A stretch of DNA of 64,000 bases. It comes from Sipunculus nudus (Eukaryota; Annelida; Sipuncula; Golfingiida; Sipunculidae). Below the pieces are notes generated by a model, which did not search any database, was not told the DNA's origin, and saw only the letters and a list, made by a program, of their open reading frames with translations. Position 1 is the first letter of the stretch; every line of letters begins with the position of its first letter. Shown in pieces: positions 33,497 to 43,008 of the stretch. A program made the translations under genes and the position numbers. The stretch spans positions 27,769,956 through 27,833,955 of the forward strand of contig CM049312.1 of NCBI GenBank assembly GCA_026874595.1, written 5' to 3'.

Positions 33497-33743
33497 CGTG
33501 TATGTTGGGCGCTGCCTGGCCCGTTAACAATTAACGGTCGATCACGCAGAGCCTGACACCAGACCGTGGATACTTGTTAACCCAAATAATGTTACATATA
33601 TGAGACACGGCAGGGCTTGAATGACATGTGTGAGTCACGTGTGCCCACATAGTTCATAAGAAATACGATGACGCATTCCTTGTTTTTTTGTTTCGTGTCC
33701 CTTTTATTACATAAGTGTCATAATGTCCGGGTCTGATGTGAAA
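33497..33743. promoter_or_regulatory. upstream region of 543-aa gene
   Basis: Contains the CCGTTAATTGTTAACGG palindrome (33,521-33,537) and a TCACGTGTG E-box-like site near 33,636. Confidence 0.4.
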
Positions 33744-33854
33744 GTCCTCGTGGCGTAACGGGCTAATTCAAACTTTCCTACCTGGACCAATAGTTTGTAC
33801 TTGCAGTTCCGGCAAGGTTAAGTTCGGATCCGGGTTCGAATCCCGGCGGTGACA
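33744..33854 (+). ncRNA. tRNA-like polymerase III transcription unit, 111 nt (left-arm copy)
   Basis: The ends pair as a tRNA acceptor (GTCCTCG with CGGTGAC, one mismatch) with a discriminator A. The A box TGGCGTAACGG (33,751-33,761) and B box GGTTCGAATCC (33,833-33,843) match the consensus at every position. TTTT follows six bases after the end. Between them a CAAACT/AGTTTG stem with a 17 nt loop and a CTTGC/GCAAG stem with a 7 nt loop replace a normal anticodon and variable arm. It may be a tRNA with an intron, or a viral tRNA-like RNA. I could not assign an anticodon safely. Confidence 0.65.
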
Positions 33855-34718
33855 TTCACTTTTGTCTAATATATATTTCATATACGTGTGTGTCGGTTGA
33901 AATTAATGTTTATGAGGTAAATATACAAAACATCCCTCACGTATCTGCAAGATCAACAACAGATATTTCGTGGTGTTACGATTATGTATATAATACATAA
34001 TAATATGTAAATATATATATATATATACATATCTCATTGTGTTCAGATGACAACAGATAAGGCGACCCTGGACGAACCCGAGTTCACACGACTCATCAAT
34101 ACGTGTTATCCAACCGTCACTTCCTGTCGTCTGACCCCATGTTACCCGGCACTTCCGTTCACGACCCTTCACACTTCCTCACTTCCGGTCCAACACCACC
34201 CTACGTACCCGCACCGGAAGTCCCATTTACTCAATGGTTAAGCGTGACCCCAAAGTGTGACCCCGATCACGACTGCCGGGTGTAAAGCAGACTTCCGGTA
34301 CATGCGCTGTTAGTTCATTGGTCAGATCAGGTCACGTGGTGTGCATTCAATCCGCCCATTGGTCATGTCTCATTCACAACAATCAAACACGCGCTGTCCA
34401 CGTGGTCTATTGCATCATCCCCGACCCATTCGTCCACACATTTCAAACCTGTTTTTAAACCTTTTTCTCTCACGTTTTCTTCCGGATTGGCATCATATCC
34501 CACTTTACTCACATAACTGGACAATTATGCAAGATTTCACCATCATCGCCTTATTAACATCACTACAACAACTCATTTAAATCCTGAAGCGGTGCACAAC
34601 CGGAAGTACTATTCTACCGGAAGTTGGGCACACCCGCACCCGGCACTTCGACCCTCGACGCTTCGCCATGAATAAATTAGTGTGTGCGATTTCCGGCCCG
34701 CGTGCCGGGGAGGGTGGT
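33855..34718. promoter_or_regulatory. inner non-coding arm with ETS-type and E-box motifs
   Basis: At least seven CCGGAAGT/ACTTCCGG-like ETS sites lie between 34,118 and 34,630, with CACGTG E-boxes near 34,332 and 34,397. Short plus-strand frames (for example 34,047-34,241) have no support. This could be an enhancer or origin-proximal control region. Confidence 0.5.
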
Positions 34719-34890
34719 GTGTGTGCGATTTCCGGCCCGCGTGCCGGGGAGGGTGGTGTATGTGTGTGAGCGATGATAAGGGTGGTTGATTTTTTACCCC
34801 CCCCCCCCCGGGTAAAAATTTTCAAGATGGTGGATGGATGTGTGTGTAAGGAGAGCGTTGATTGGTTGGGGGGATGTAAGAAAGGATTTG
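34719..34890. other. 172-bp asymmetric spacer at the palindrome centre
   Basis: The spacer holds a second tandem copy (34,721-34,757) of the 37 bp arm end GTGTGCGATTTCCGGCCC..., present once in the right arm. At the exact dyad (34,804.5) is a short hairpin: TTTTTACCC (34,791-34,799), a C run, and GGGTAAAAA (34,810-34,818). The rest does not pair. In herpesvirus terms it occupies the position of a very short unique segment between inverted repeats; that reading is inference. Confidence 0.85.
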
Positions 34891-35754
34891 ACCACCCTCC
34901 CCGGCACGCGGGCCGGAAATCGCACACACTAATTTATTCATGGCGAAGCGTCGAGGGTCGAAGTGCCGGGTGCGGGTGTGCCCAACTTCCGGTAGAATAG
35001 TACTTCCGGTTGTGCACCGCTTCAGGATTTAAATGAGTTGTTGTAGTGATGTTAATAAGGCGATGATGGTGAAATCTTGCATAATTGTCCAGTTATGTGA
35101 GTAAAGTGGGATATGATGCCAATCCGGAAGAAAACGTGAGAGAAAAAGGTTTAAAAACAGGTTTGAAATGTGTGGACGAATGGGTCGGGGATGATGCAAT
35201 AGACCACGTGGACAGCGCGTGTTTGATTGTTGTGAATGAGACATGACCAATGGGCGGATTGAATGCACACCACGTGACCTGATCTGACCAATGAACTAAC
35301 AGCGCATGTACCGGAAGTCTGCTTTACACCCGGCAGTCGTGATCGGGGTCACACTTTGGGGTCACGCTTAACCATTGAGTAAATGGGAATTCCGGTGCGG
35401 GTACGTAGGGTGGTGTTGGACCGGAAGTGAGGAAGTGTGAAGGGTCGTGAACGGAAGTGCCGGGTAACATGGGGTCAGACGACAGGAAGTGACGGTTGGA
35501 TAACACGTATTGATGAGTCGTGTGAACTCGGGTTCGTCCAGGGTCGCCTTATCTGTTGTCATCTGAACACAATGAGATATGTATATATATATATATATTT
35601 ACATATTATTATGTATTATATACATAATCGTAACACCACGAAATATCTGTTGTTGATCTTGCAGATACGTGAGGGATGTTTTGTATATTTACCTCATAAA
35701 CATTAATTTCAACCGACACACACGTATATGAAATATATATTAGACAAAAGTGAA
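34891..35754. promoter_or_regulatory. inner non-coding arm, mirror copy
   Basis: Mirror of 33,855-34,718 with the same ETS-type sites. One base differs (A at 35,389), which changes CCGGAAGTCCC to CCGGAATTCCC and destroys one ETS site in this arm. Confidence 0.5.
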
Positions 35755-35865
35755 TGTCACCGCCGGGATTCGAACCCGGATCCGAACTTAACCTTGCCGG
35801 AACTGCAAGTACAAACTATTGGTCCAGGTAGGAAAGTTTGAATTAGCCCGTTACGCCACGAGGAC
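35755..35865 (-). ncRNA. tRNA-like polymerase III transcription unit (right-arm copy)
   Basis: Identical mirror copy of the 33,744-33,854 element, transcribed away from the 543 aa gene, with intact A and B boxes and a TTTT terminator. Confidence 0.65.
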
Positions 35866-36071
35866 TTTCACATCAGACCCGGACATTATGACACTTATGT
35901 AATAAAAGGGACACGAAACAAAAAAACAAGGAATGCGTCATCGTATTTCTTATGAACTATGTGGGCACACGTGACTCACACATGTCATTCAAGCCCTGCC
36001 GTGTCTCATATATGTAACATTATTTGGGTTAACAAGTATCCACGGTCTGGTGTCAGGCTCTGCGTGATCGA

Positions 36072-36096
36072 CCGTTAATTGTTAACGGGCCAGGCA
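36072..36096 (+). promoter_or_regulatory. palindrome and CCAGGCA element of 543-aa gene
   Basis: CCGTTAATTGTTAACGG (36,072-36,088) takes the place of the TATA box of the paralogues, and CCAGGCA (36,090-36,096) starts 23 bp before the ATG. Confidence 0.55.
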
Positions 36097-36112
36097 GCGC
36101 CCAACATACACG

Positions 36113-37744
36113 ATGGGGGATCGCCTAGCATACACACGCCATCGCCAGGATGTCCTCAGTCTTTTCACTGGTCCACCGGGTAACAGTTACCGTTTTATGC
36201 CTTCCGATGGGAACTTCTTTTCTAACAGGTTACGACAGAGGGGAGTGACGTGGCGAGAAGAACACATAGTTGTAGACGAATGCTCAATGTGTGCAGACAA
36301 TGGAGACGATTCAGACTATATACACGATTACCATTACCATCCCAATTACCATCCCCAACACGTCCCGGAACGGAAATATTGCCCCACGTGTCAAGAGACA
36401 GAAGTGATGGCACTGTTCACAAACGAGAAAACCTACGATTTGGGGCAAGGGATAACGTTTATGTGGAGACCGTTGTTACGTCCAGAAGATACAGTGTTGT
36501 TTCGACACGGAGACAAGACAATCCACGTGGAAGGCTTCGGTTCCCTGTTGCGGTTGACTCTGGTAGTAACTCTCGACAGGATGCTATCTGAGGCTCAAAA
36601 GGTTAACCGCAGCGTGACCGGTTGGATATACCCAATGTATCTCGGTATATGTAAGTCCTTGCATATCCAGATGGACCCTTATGGCACTGTGTCATTCTAC
36701 GACCGCATTAACAAGGACAACGCGCGCTTCACAATGCAGGTGGCGGCCCACAGGGATAAGGCGATATCGCTGACGACAGAAGTACTGTTCAAACTGTTGG
36801 AGCACGTGATCACCGATTACCAGGATGTAACCATTTACAACTGGGAACCTCCGCCGGTGTCTTATGACAACACTGTAGACGCAGTGACGGAATCCCCAGT
36901 GCAGCATGCCCACGCGAACACGGGTGATACTACTGAAGCTGGTGTTGACAGTGAGGTCGGACCATCAGACGGTGTCGTGCCTTCTGACGGCAGGTTCTTT
37001 CGAGGTCATGTACGAGGGCATGGCATGCTTTACGACCGCGAGGATATGATAGTGAAACAATGCGAGATGTGCAACGTGGATTACGAACCTGTGTGTGATG
37101 GCGTACAGGAATACTGCCCTAAATGCGACAGGAGTTTCTTGGACTATCTGTTCACAATTGAGGAACGCTTCAACTTCCAACCGTATGGCACCCCCGTATC
37201 TGATTTGCTATACCTCAACTGGATACGGTACAAGCGTTTTCAGGGCAAGGTAAGGTTGACAGGACAGAACAAAGATGTACACGTACAGGGAATGCTCGCC
37301 ATGCTGGAGGATAATATTCTGACCGGCGATTTGGACGTTTTGCTCCTGGCCGCTCAAAAGGAAAACTGTCGTATAAACGCACTGTTCCGCTATAAACAGA
37401 TAAACCATGATCAAATGCACGAACTTCAACTCTCGATGGACCCGGACGGTACGGTAACGTTTTATGGACCTTTGGTAACGCGGTATATCATCGACACCGG
37501 CGGGGTACAGGAGACCATACAAACCGACATTTTAAATGCGCTATCGATCAAGGCATGGGATGTTGTATCATTACTTAACACAGTGATCAGGTTGTACCCG
37601 CCGAGAGACTTGTCGGGTGCGATGTACACTTATCCTCGGGAACAGGCTGAATCGGACGAAGAAGAGCAGATGGATGATGACGATACTGACGATGATGATG
37701 ACGATACTGACGATGATGATGAGGAGATGAATGAGGACCATTAA
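36113..37744 (+). CDS. zinc-ribbon duplicated-domain protein, 543 aa (right-arm copy)
   Basis: Mirror copy of the gene at 31,865-33,496, with Leu instead of Pro in the LLLAAQKENC stretch (T at 37,344). Leu matches the 510 aa paralogue, so this arm probably keeps the ancestral form. Both zinc ribbons, both modules and the Asp/Glu tail are intact. It is the innermost of three head-to-tail paralogues reading outward from the palindrome centre. Confidence 0.9.
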   Translation: MGDRLAYTRHRQDVLSLFTGPPGNSYRFMPSDGNFFSNRLRQRGVTWREEHIVVDECSMCADNGDDSDYIHDYHYHPNYHPQHVPERKYCPTCQETEVMALFTNEKTYDLGQGITFMWRPLLRPEDTVLFRHGDKTIHVEGFGSLLRLTLVVTLDRMLSEAQKVNRSVTGWIYPMYLGICKSLHIQMDPYGTVSFYDRINKDNARFTMQVAAHRDKAISLTTEVLFKLLEHVITDYQDVTIYNWEPPPVSYDNTVDAVTESPVQHAHANTGDTTEAGVDSEVGPSDGVVPSDGRFFRGHVRGHGMLYDREDMIVKQCEMCNVDYEPVCDGVQEYCPKCDRSFLDYLFTIEERFNFQPYGTPVSDLLYLNWIRYKRFQGKVRLTGQNKDVHVQGMLAMLEDNILTGDLDVLLLAAQKENCRINALFRYKQINHDQMHELQLSMDPDGTVTFYGPLVTRYIIDTGGVQETIQTDILNALSIKAWDVVSLLNTVIRLYPPRDLSGAMYTYPREQAESDEEEQMDDDDTDDDDDDTDDDDEEMNEDH

Positions 37745-38012
37745 TCACGGGGGGAAGTCATATCGGAACCAGTATGTACTGTACACGTTTGTGTACACGG
37801 AATATGTAACGCAGCATGCGGCAGACGGTTCATCGGAGGTGAAGGAGAGGCCTTGCGTAATCTGAGACGTGTCGTGAACCACATGTGTCAGCAGGTTATG
37901 TGGAACAACTCTGGAGCACGTGACTCACAAATGACGAGGTCTATATATTTAGTGACGGCGGGACAGTGATGTTGAGTTGGAGAGTGGAGCGGGTTGTTGA
38001 GGAGACGCCACG
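37745..38012. other. intergenic spacer between 543-aa and 510-aa genes
   Basis: No gene. It contains GTACACGTTTGTGTACA, a near-palindrome that recurs in similar form after the 510 aa gene (GTACACGTTTGTACA, 39,688). An E-box-containing GTGACTCACAAATGACG stretch lies near 37,920. Confidence 0.5.
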
Positions 38013-38020
38013 TATATAAA
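38013..38020 (+). promoter_or_regulatory. TATA box of 510-aa gene (right arm)
   Basis: TATATAAA; CCAGGCA follows at 38,028 and the ATG at 38,051. Confidence 0.8.
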
Positions 38021-38050
38021 CGCTGTCCCAGGCATCGCTGGGCATATACG

Positions 38051-39583
38051 ATGGGGGGCCTCCGTGCAGACACACGCCATCGCCAGGAGGTTATCAGTAT
38101 TTTCACTGGTCCTCCGGGTAACACTTACCGTTTCGCGCCATCCGGCGGGGCTTTCTTTGGTAAAGTGTTACGACAAAGGGGAGTCAGGTGGCGGGAACAA
38201 CACATAATTGTAGACAAATGCTCAATGTGTGCAGACGATTACCTGTACCGTCCCAACCACGACCATGCAAGGATATATTGCCCCACGTGTCAAGAGACAG
38301 AAGTGATGGCACTGTTCACAAACGAGAAAACCTACGATTTGGGGCAAGGGATAACGTTTAGGTGGAGACCGTTGTTACGTCCAGAAGATACAGTGTTGTT
38401 TCGACACGGAGACAAGACAATCCACGTGGAAGGCTTCGGTTCCGTGTTGCGGGCACTGGTTGAACATCTCGACATGATTCTATGCGAGGCTCAAAAAGCG
38501 AACCGCAGCGTGACCGGTTGGATATACCCACGTTTTCAGGGTATCTGTGAGTCCTTGCATATCCAGATGGACCCGTATGGCACTGTGTCATTCTTCGACC
38601 GCATTAACAAGGAAGACGCGTGTTTCACCATGCAGGTGGCGGTCCACAAGGAGAAAGCGATATCGCTGACGACAGAAGTACTGTTCAAACTGTTGGAGCA
38701 CGTGATCACCGATTACCAGGATGTAGTCATTTACGGCAAGAAACCTCTGGCGGTGTCTTATGACAACATCGTAGACACAGTGACGGAATCCCCAGGGCAG
38801 CATGCCCACGCGAACACGGGTGATACTACTGAAGCTGGTGTTGACAGTGAGGGCGGACCATCAGACGGTGTCGTACCTTCTGACGGCATGTTCTTTCGAG
38901 ATAATGTACGAGGGTATGATATGTTTTACGACCGCGAGAAGATGATAGTGATTCCCTGCAAGACGTGCAACCCGGATTATGAAAATGTGTTTGATGGCGT
39001 ACAGGAATACTGCCCTATATGCGACCAGAGTGAGTTGGAGTATCTGTTCACACGTGAGAGAACAATCGGCTTCCTACCGCATGGCACCGACACCTCGATT
39101 TGGGTATACTGCAAACCCCCCTGGGATTGGTGGATACACCTTAGATGGAAACCGTATCTGCGTTTCAAAGACAAAGTCACGCTCGTAACAGAAGACGAGG
39201 TACAAGTACCAGGAATGCTCGCCATGTTGGAGGATAATATTCTGACCGGTGATTTAGACGTTTTGCTCCTGGCCGCTCAAAAGGAAAACTGTCGTATGAA
39301 CGCAGTGTTCCGCTATAATCGGATAAACCATGATCAAGTGCACGACCTTCACATCTCGATGGACCCAGACGGTACCGTAACGTTTTATGGACCTTTGGAA
39401 ACGCTGTATTTCAACTTCCGCGACGAGATACAGACGATGATACAAACCGACACTTTGAATGCGATACCGCTCAAGGCATGGGATGTTGTATCATTACTCG
39501 AGTGTGTGATCAGTAACTACCCGCCGAAAGATTTGTCGGGTACGATGTACACCTACCCTCGGTTGTTTTCTGAGAACACTTAG
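38051..39583 (+). CDS. zinc-ribbon duplicated-domain protein, 510 aa (right-arm copy)
   Basis: Mirror copy of the gene at 30,026-31,558, with no protein difference found. The ATG at 38,051 is chosen because the TATA box ends 31 bp upstream; the longer frame starts at a TTG inside the promoter. The pair of modules, each with a CxxC...CxxC ribbon, makes it the clearest example of the family's duplicated architecture. Confidence 0.9.
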   Translation: MGGLRADTRHRQEVISIFTGPPGNTYRFAPSGGAFFGKVLRQRGVRWREQHIIVDKCSMCADDYLYRPNHDHARIYCPTCQETEVMALFTNEKTYDLGQGITFRWRPLLRPEDTVLFRHGDKTIHVEGFGSVLRALVEHLDMILCEAQKANRSVTGWIYPRFQGICESLHIQMDPYGTVSFFDRINKEDACFTMQVAVHKEKAISLTTEVLFKLLEHVITDYQDVVIYGKKPLAVSYDNIVDTVTESPGQHAHANTGDTTEAGVDSEGGPSDGVVPSDGMFFRDNVRGYDMFYDREKMIVIPCKTCNPDYENVFDGVQEYCPICDQSELEYLFTRERTIGFLPHGTDTSIWVYCKPPWDWWIHLRWKPYLRFKDKVTLVTEDEVQVPGMLAMLEDNILTGDLDVLLLAAQKENCRMNAVFRYNRINHDQVHDLHISMDPDGTVTFYGPLETLYFNFRDEIQTMIQTDTLNAIPLKAWDVVSLLECVISNYPPKDLSGTMYTYPRLFSENT

Positions 39584-39828
39584 GCTGAAGAAGACGAAGA
39601 AGGGCAAATGGATGAGGCCAGTTGAAAACGCGGAATGTAGTCATATGATCTCGTACACCGGACGTGTTATCGAAACCTGCAGGTACCGTACACGTTTGTA
39701 CATATACATATATCCGTCATGCCACCCGCTGTTCTGGTGATACACGGGGCACGTACAATAACAGACACACAGGGAGATCAAAGGGGGGGGGGGGGGAGGG
39801 AGGTGCTGGTTGCTGAGGAGACTGTACG

Positions 39829-39837
39829 TATATAAAA
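39829..39837 (+). promoter_or_regulatory. TATA box of 409-aa gene (right arm)
   Basis: TATATAAAA; CCAGGCA follows at 39,845 and the ATG at 39,868. A fourteen-G run (39,783-39,796) just upstream differs in length between the arms. Confidence 0.8.
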
Positions 39838-39867
39838 CGGCGTTCCAGGCACAGCCGTTCAGACAAG

Positions 39868-41097
39868 ATGGGGAATACATGTGGAGACCGATGCAGTTCC
39901 CCGGAGATCCCGAGTCCTGACGCAGGTCGGCCCCGCAACCCGGGGAGATACGAACCGTCAGACGGGATGTACTTTCAGGACAGGTTGCGAGAGATGGGAT
40001 TGCAATGGCGAGAACGCATACTTGTGAGAGCGTGCCAGAAATGTCAAACATCTCCGGGCATTACAGTCCCCGACGACCGTGTCACATTCAAGTGGTACTG
40101 CCCCACGTGTGACGAGACGGAACTGACGGAACAGTTCGCAAAGGTTATAACATATCAAATAGGGCAGGGCAAATGTTTCAAATGGAGGCCGTGGGCCGTC
40201 CGAGGCGATACTGTAATTTTGGAACAAGGCACAGAGCACGTACACGTCGGAGGTTGGGTTTTCGTGTGGAAAAAACTTGCCAAATATTTAGACCTGTTAC
40301 TCAATGAGGCCCTAAAAGTAGGCGGCAGTGTTACAGGCTGGATATACGACATTGATGAGGGACTTGGTGAATCTGTGCATATCACAATGGACACATTTGG
40401 TACAGTCTCGTTCCACGCGCGCTTAGACAAGAACAACGAATCATTTAAGGGAGACGTTGTGGTTGACCACGAAACCGCGATCTCCCTGACAACAGTGGAA
40501 CTGTGCCAGCTTCTGGATAACGTGATATCCGATTACCAGAAAGTATGCTTTATCTGCACGCCATGGAGGCCTCCTGCTGTGTCTTGTGAACACAAGATGG
40601 TAGGAGAACAGGCAGTGCGACAGGCGAAGACGGGTGCCCGTGAAAGTTACGAATGTGAGACAGAAAGTCACAATGTGTTAAACGTGCCGGGTATGCTAGT
40701 CATGTTTGAGGACGAATTTCTGAGTAGCAATCTCAACGCTTTGCTGTTGATTGCTCAACGAGAAAACCGCAGCGTCACCGCAATGTTTCTCTATGAACGG
40801 TGGGTTTGTGACGATGACCATGTTTTGCACTTGTCAATGCATCCTGATGGGACAGTCACGTTTTACGGGTCTTTAAAACATGTTGATGTCGGAGCCTGCG
40901 GGTACGTTGCTAAGATACAAACCGACACTGCGACAACGATATCGTTGGCGGCTTGGCAGGTTTCAAAGTTGCTTGGGTACATTATCGAAGACTACCCACT
41001 CAGGGACCTGTCTGGCACCATGTGCCCTTACTCCCCGTTTGTTCGCAGGCAAGACTCTGGACGAAGAAAAACAGGAACGGGTGGCATAGGGACATAA
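39868..41097 (+). CDS. zinc-ribbon duplicated-domain protein, 409 aa (right-arm copy)
   Basis: Mirror copy of the gene at 28,517-29,746, with no protein difference found. It is third in the row 543-510-409, and its stop codon overlaps the terminator of the converging tRNA-Asn. Relative to its paralogues it has a possible myristoylated N terminus and only one zinc ribbon. Confidence 0.9.
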   Translation: MGNTCGDRCSSPEIPSPDAGRPRNPGRYEPSDGMYFQDRLREMGLQWRERILVRACQKCQTSPGITVPDDRVTFKWYCPTCDETELTEQFAKVITYQIGQGKCFKWRPWAVRGDTVILEQGTEHVHVGGWVFVWKKLAKYLDLLLNEALKVGGSVTGWIYDIDEGLGESVHITMDTFGTVSFHARLDKNNESFKGDVVVDHETAISLTTVELCQLLDNVISDYQKVCFICTPWRPPAVSCEHKMVGEQAVRQAKTGARESYECETESHNVLNVPGMLVMFEDEFLSSNLNALLLIAQRENRSVTAMFLYERWVCDDDHVLHLSMHPDGTVTFYGSLKHVDVGACGYVAKIQTDTATTISLAAWQVSKLLGYIIEDYPLRDLSGTMCPYSPFVRRQDSGRRKTGTGGIGT

Positions 41098-41108
41098 AAC
41101 ATGTATAA

Positions 41109-41182
41109 CGTCCCTGGGTGGGTTCGAACCACCAACCTCCCGATTAACAGCCGGACGCGCTAACCGATTGCGCCACAGGGAC
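41109..41182 (-). tRNA. tRNA-Asn (GTT), right-arm copy
   Basis: Mirror copy of the tRNA at 28,432-28,505, with identical cloverleaf, A and B boxes and TTTT terminator. Confidence 0.93.
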
Positions 41183-41446
41183 TACATGCTTTTTGTACAT
41201 GAGTTTCTTCTGTTATCATGAACAGGTACTATTCCTTGATTTGATTGGCTGATGGAAAGTGTGACGTCACAGACGATCTTTATAAATGCCTTAAATCCCA
41301 GTAATACATGTTGTTTTCTTTACAATCTGTTTATCAAATATTGGGTTCATGTGACACTAAACTATTTGTCAATACCGATCACGTGCCTGCGTAAGAAATA
41401 TATAATAATGGTGCGTTTGTCTACAGTCTAGACAGTTGGCAACATG
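41183..41446. promoter_or_regulatory. divergent promoter region, mirror copy
   Basis: Mirror of 28,168-28,431: TATATAAT (41,399-41,406) for the FG-tail gene, CCAAT and CRE-like sites toward the tRNA. Confidence 0.55.
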
Positions 41447-42412
41447 ATGGCAAACGATACTCAAGAGCACAACGTGGCCGTGCCACAAGAAACGACGTTA
41501 CACATGGTCGTTAATGCAGGACTGTCATCGTTTTATTATACAATGGAGGATTGTTATTACAAGGCTAAATACATGAAATGGCTATCTTGCGATGACCAGT
41601 TCTTCGTGTTTCTCGTATACGCCGAGCCCCGCCACATGCCAGATGTTATTGTACCCGTGAGTAATGGAGGTGACAAACCTTTGGTTGGGACACCCGCCGT
41701 GAGGTACAACTACCAAGACGAACGGATACTCGTGTGCAATAACACAACTGTGGCTGACATGGTCCGAGCCGCCCGAAAAGACACCAGCACCCAAGAGTTA
41801 ATCAAAGCACGCTTGATCGCACTACTGCCACAAAAACTGTGCCAAAAGCGTAACGTGGAAATGAGGATTTTAGATGGGGATGGATTCAGTCAGTTCCCCG
41901 TGGATGGACAATACATCGGAAACATTTGCGTGGCGATGAGACTGGATAAAAAACCAGGGGTAGCTGATAGCCCGGCACGCGTACCTGAAAATAAACCAGA
42001 GACTACGCCTGCATTTAACTTCGCTAGTGATGGTAAATCTACGGCGGGATTTTCGTTTGGTCAGAATGCGTCCTTTGGTAATGCAAATTCCACCTGGGGT
42101 ACACCTATCAACACTGAAGCGACACGCAACACATCATCGAACGCAGGTGCCACATTGGGTACATCATCTAACGCAGCTGTGACGTTCCCTTCATTGGTAT
42201 TTGGTTCACCACAAACTTCACGTCCAATATTCAGTCAGCCTTTCAACGCGAGTACGGTATTTGGTTCACCACAAACGTCACGTCCGATATTCAGTCAGCC
42301 TTTCAACGCGAGTACGACTTTCGTTTCGCCATTTAACAAGACTGTCACCACGACGTCTTCTAACTCGTCAGCTGGTTTATTCAGCAATCCATCCAAAATT
42401 CTCTTTCGTTAA
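41447..42412 (+). CDS. protein with FG-nucleoporin-like C-terminal tail (right-arm copy)
   Basis: Mirror copy of the gene at 27,202-28,167. Here a G at 41,446 creates an extra in-frame ATG (41,444), so this copy may start one residue earlier (322 aa). Ser replaces Leu once in the tail (C at 42,165), consistent with the neighbouring repeat TSSNA. The 60 bp direct repeat coding the two VFGSPQTSRP blocks (42,196-42,315) is intact. Confidence 0.85.
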   Translation: MANDTQEHNVAVPQETTLHMVVNAGLSSFYYTMEDCYYKAKYMKWLSCDDQFFVFLVYAEPRHMPDVIVPVSNGGDKPLVGTPAVRYNYQDERILVCNNTTVADMVRAARKDTSTQELIKARLIALLPQKLCQKRNVEMRILDGDGFSQFPVDGQYIGNICVAMRLDKKPGVADSPARVPENKPETTPAFNFASDGKSTAGFSFGQNASFGNANSTWGTPINTEATRNTSSNAGATLGTSSNAAVTFPSLVFGSPQTSRPIFSQPFNASTVFGSPQTSRPIFSQPFNASTTFVSPFNKTVTTTSSNSSAGLFSNPSKILFR

Positions 42413-42533
42413 ACTGGTGCGTGTGATACCACGTTTCCTGTCTGTGCTGGAATTGCGTCATCAACAAAAGGTATAAATAGATAAATAACATTTTATATAT
42501 AACAATATAAAGACACACTGAAGAGTAAACGTC

Positions 42534-42719
42534 ATGTCAATCACAGACATGGTCGACAACAGAATAGTCCGTGGTGCTGTATACGTCCTTCGCGCCGCCA
42601 TACAAGAACTGCACGAAATAGGTGACGCTATCGCTTTACGCATCCATGAGGTATACGATAATTTTTATAACCTTTTCGACCAACCTGTTTTCAACAGAAG
42701 CGCACAGGACTATTCATGA
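42534..42719 (+). CDS. 61-aa acidic helical protein (right-arm copy)
   Basis: Identical mirror copy of 26,895-27,080. The TATAAATAG at 42,473 and TATATAACAATATAAAG at 42,494-42,510 precede the ATG. Confidence 0.6.
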   Translation: MSITDMVDNRIVRGAVYVLRAAIQELHEIGDAIALRIHEVYDNFYNLFDQPVFNRSAQDYS

Positions 42720-42819
42720 TTAGTATTCAGGCATTTGGTGCGGGACATACGGTGAGGATATAAAAAAAGGGAATTGGTCTGAATAGCCCGGAAAGGGATC
42801 ATTTGTTCCTTTATGCATC

Positions 42820-43008
42820 ATGGGAACAACATATTTGGAGACAGTGATACAGACAGCGACACAGAATTGTGATGACGCAGGGAGGATTAATGTAACACGT
42901 GTTACACATGTTGCTAATGTGATTGTAGAAACTGAAGCTGTACAATATATGCATATTCATATATATATACGTGTCATATATACGTGTTTATGGATCATAT
43001 ATCTTTGA
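42820..43008 (+). CDS. possible 62-aa protein (right-arm copy)
   Basis: Identical mirror copy of 26,606-26,794. TATAAAA lies at 42,758-42,764, and the same upstream ATG (42,813) opens a competing 19-codon frame. Confidence 0.35.
   Translation: MGTTYLETVIQTATQNCDDAGRINVTRVTHVANVIVETEAVQYMHIHIYIRVIYTCLWIIYL

Larger units (their letters stand above)
24761..34718 (+). repeat. left arm of ~10-kb palindrome (inverted repeat)
   Basis: This segment is the reverse complement of 34,891-44,853. It starts at GGGAACAGGTTGATTCG (right-arm counterpart ends CAACCTGTTCCC at 44,853) and ends at AGGGTGGT (counterpart ACCACCCT at 34,891). Pairing holds base for base over the long stretches compared. The coordinate sum is 69,614 outside and 69,609 inside a homopolymer (nine C at 29,818-29,826 against fourteen G at 39,783-39,796). 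Outside the boundaries the flanks are unrelated. Confidence 0.95.

Noticed and set aside
34047-34241. 64-aa and 60-aa plus-strand frames in the inner arm (and mirror copies)
   Set aside because: Overlapping frames in a motif-rich control region; no TATA box at the right distance and no similarity.
34577-34927. 116-aa frame across the palindrome centre
   Set aside because: It spans the spacer and a homopolymer and has no ATG context or similarity.
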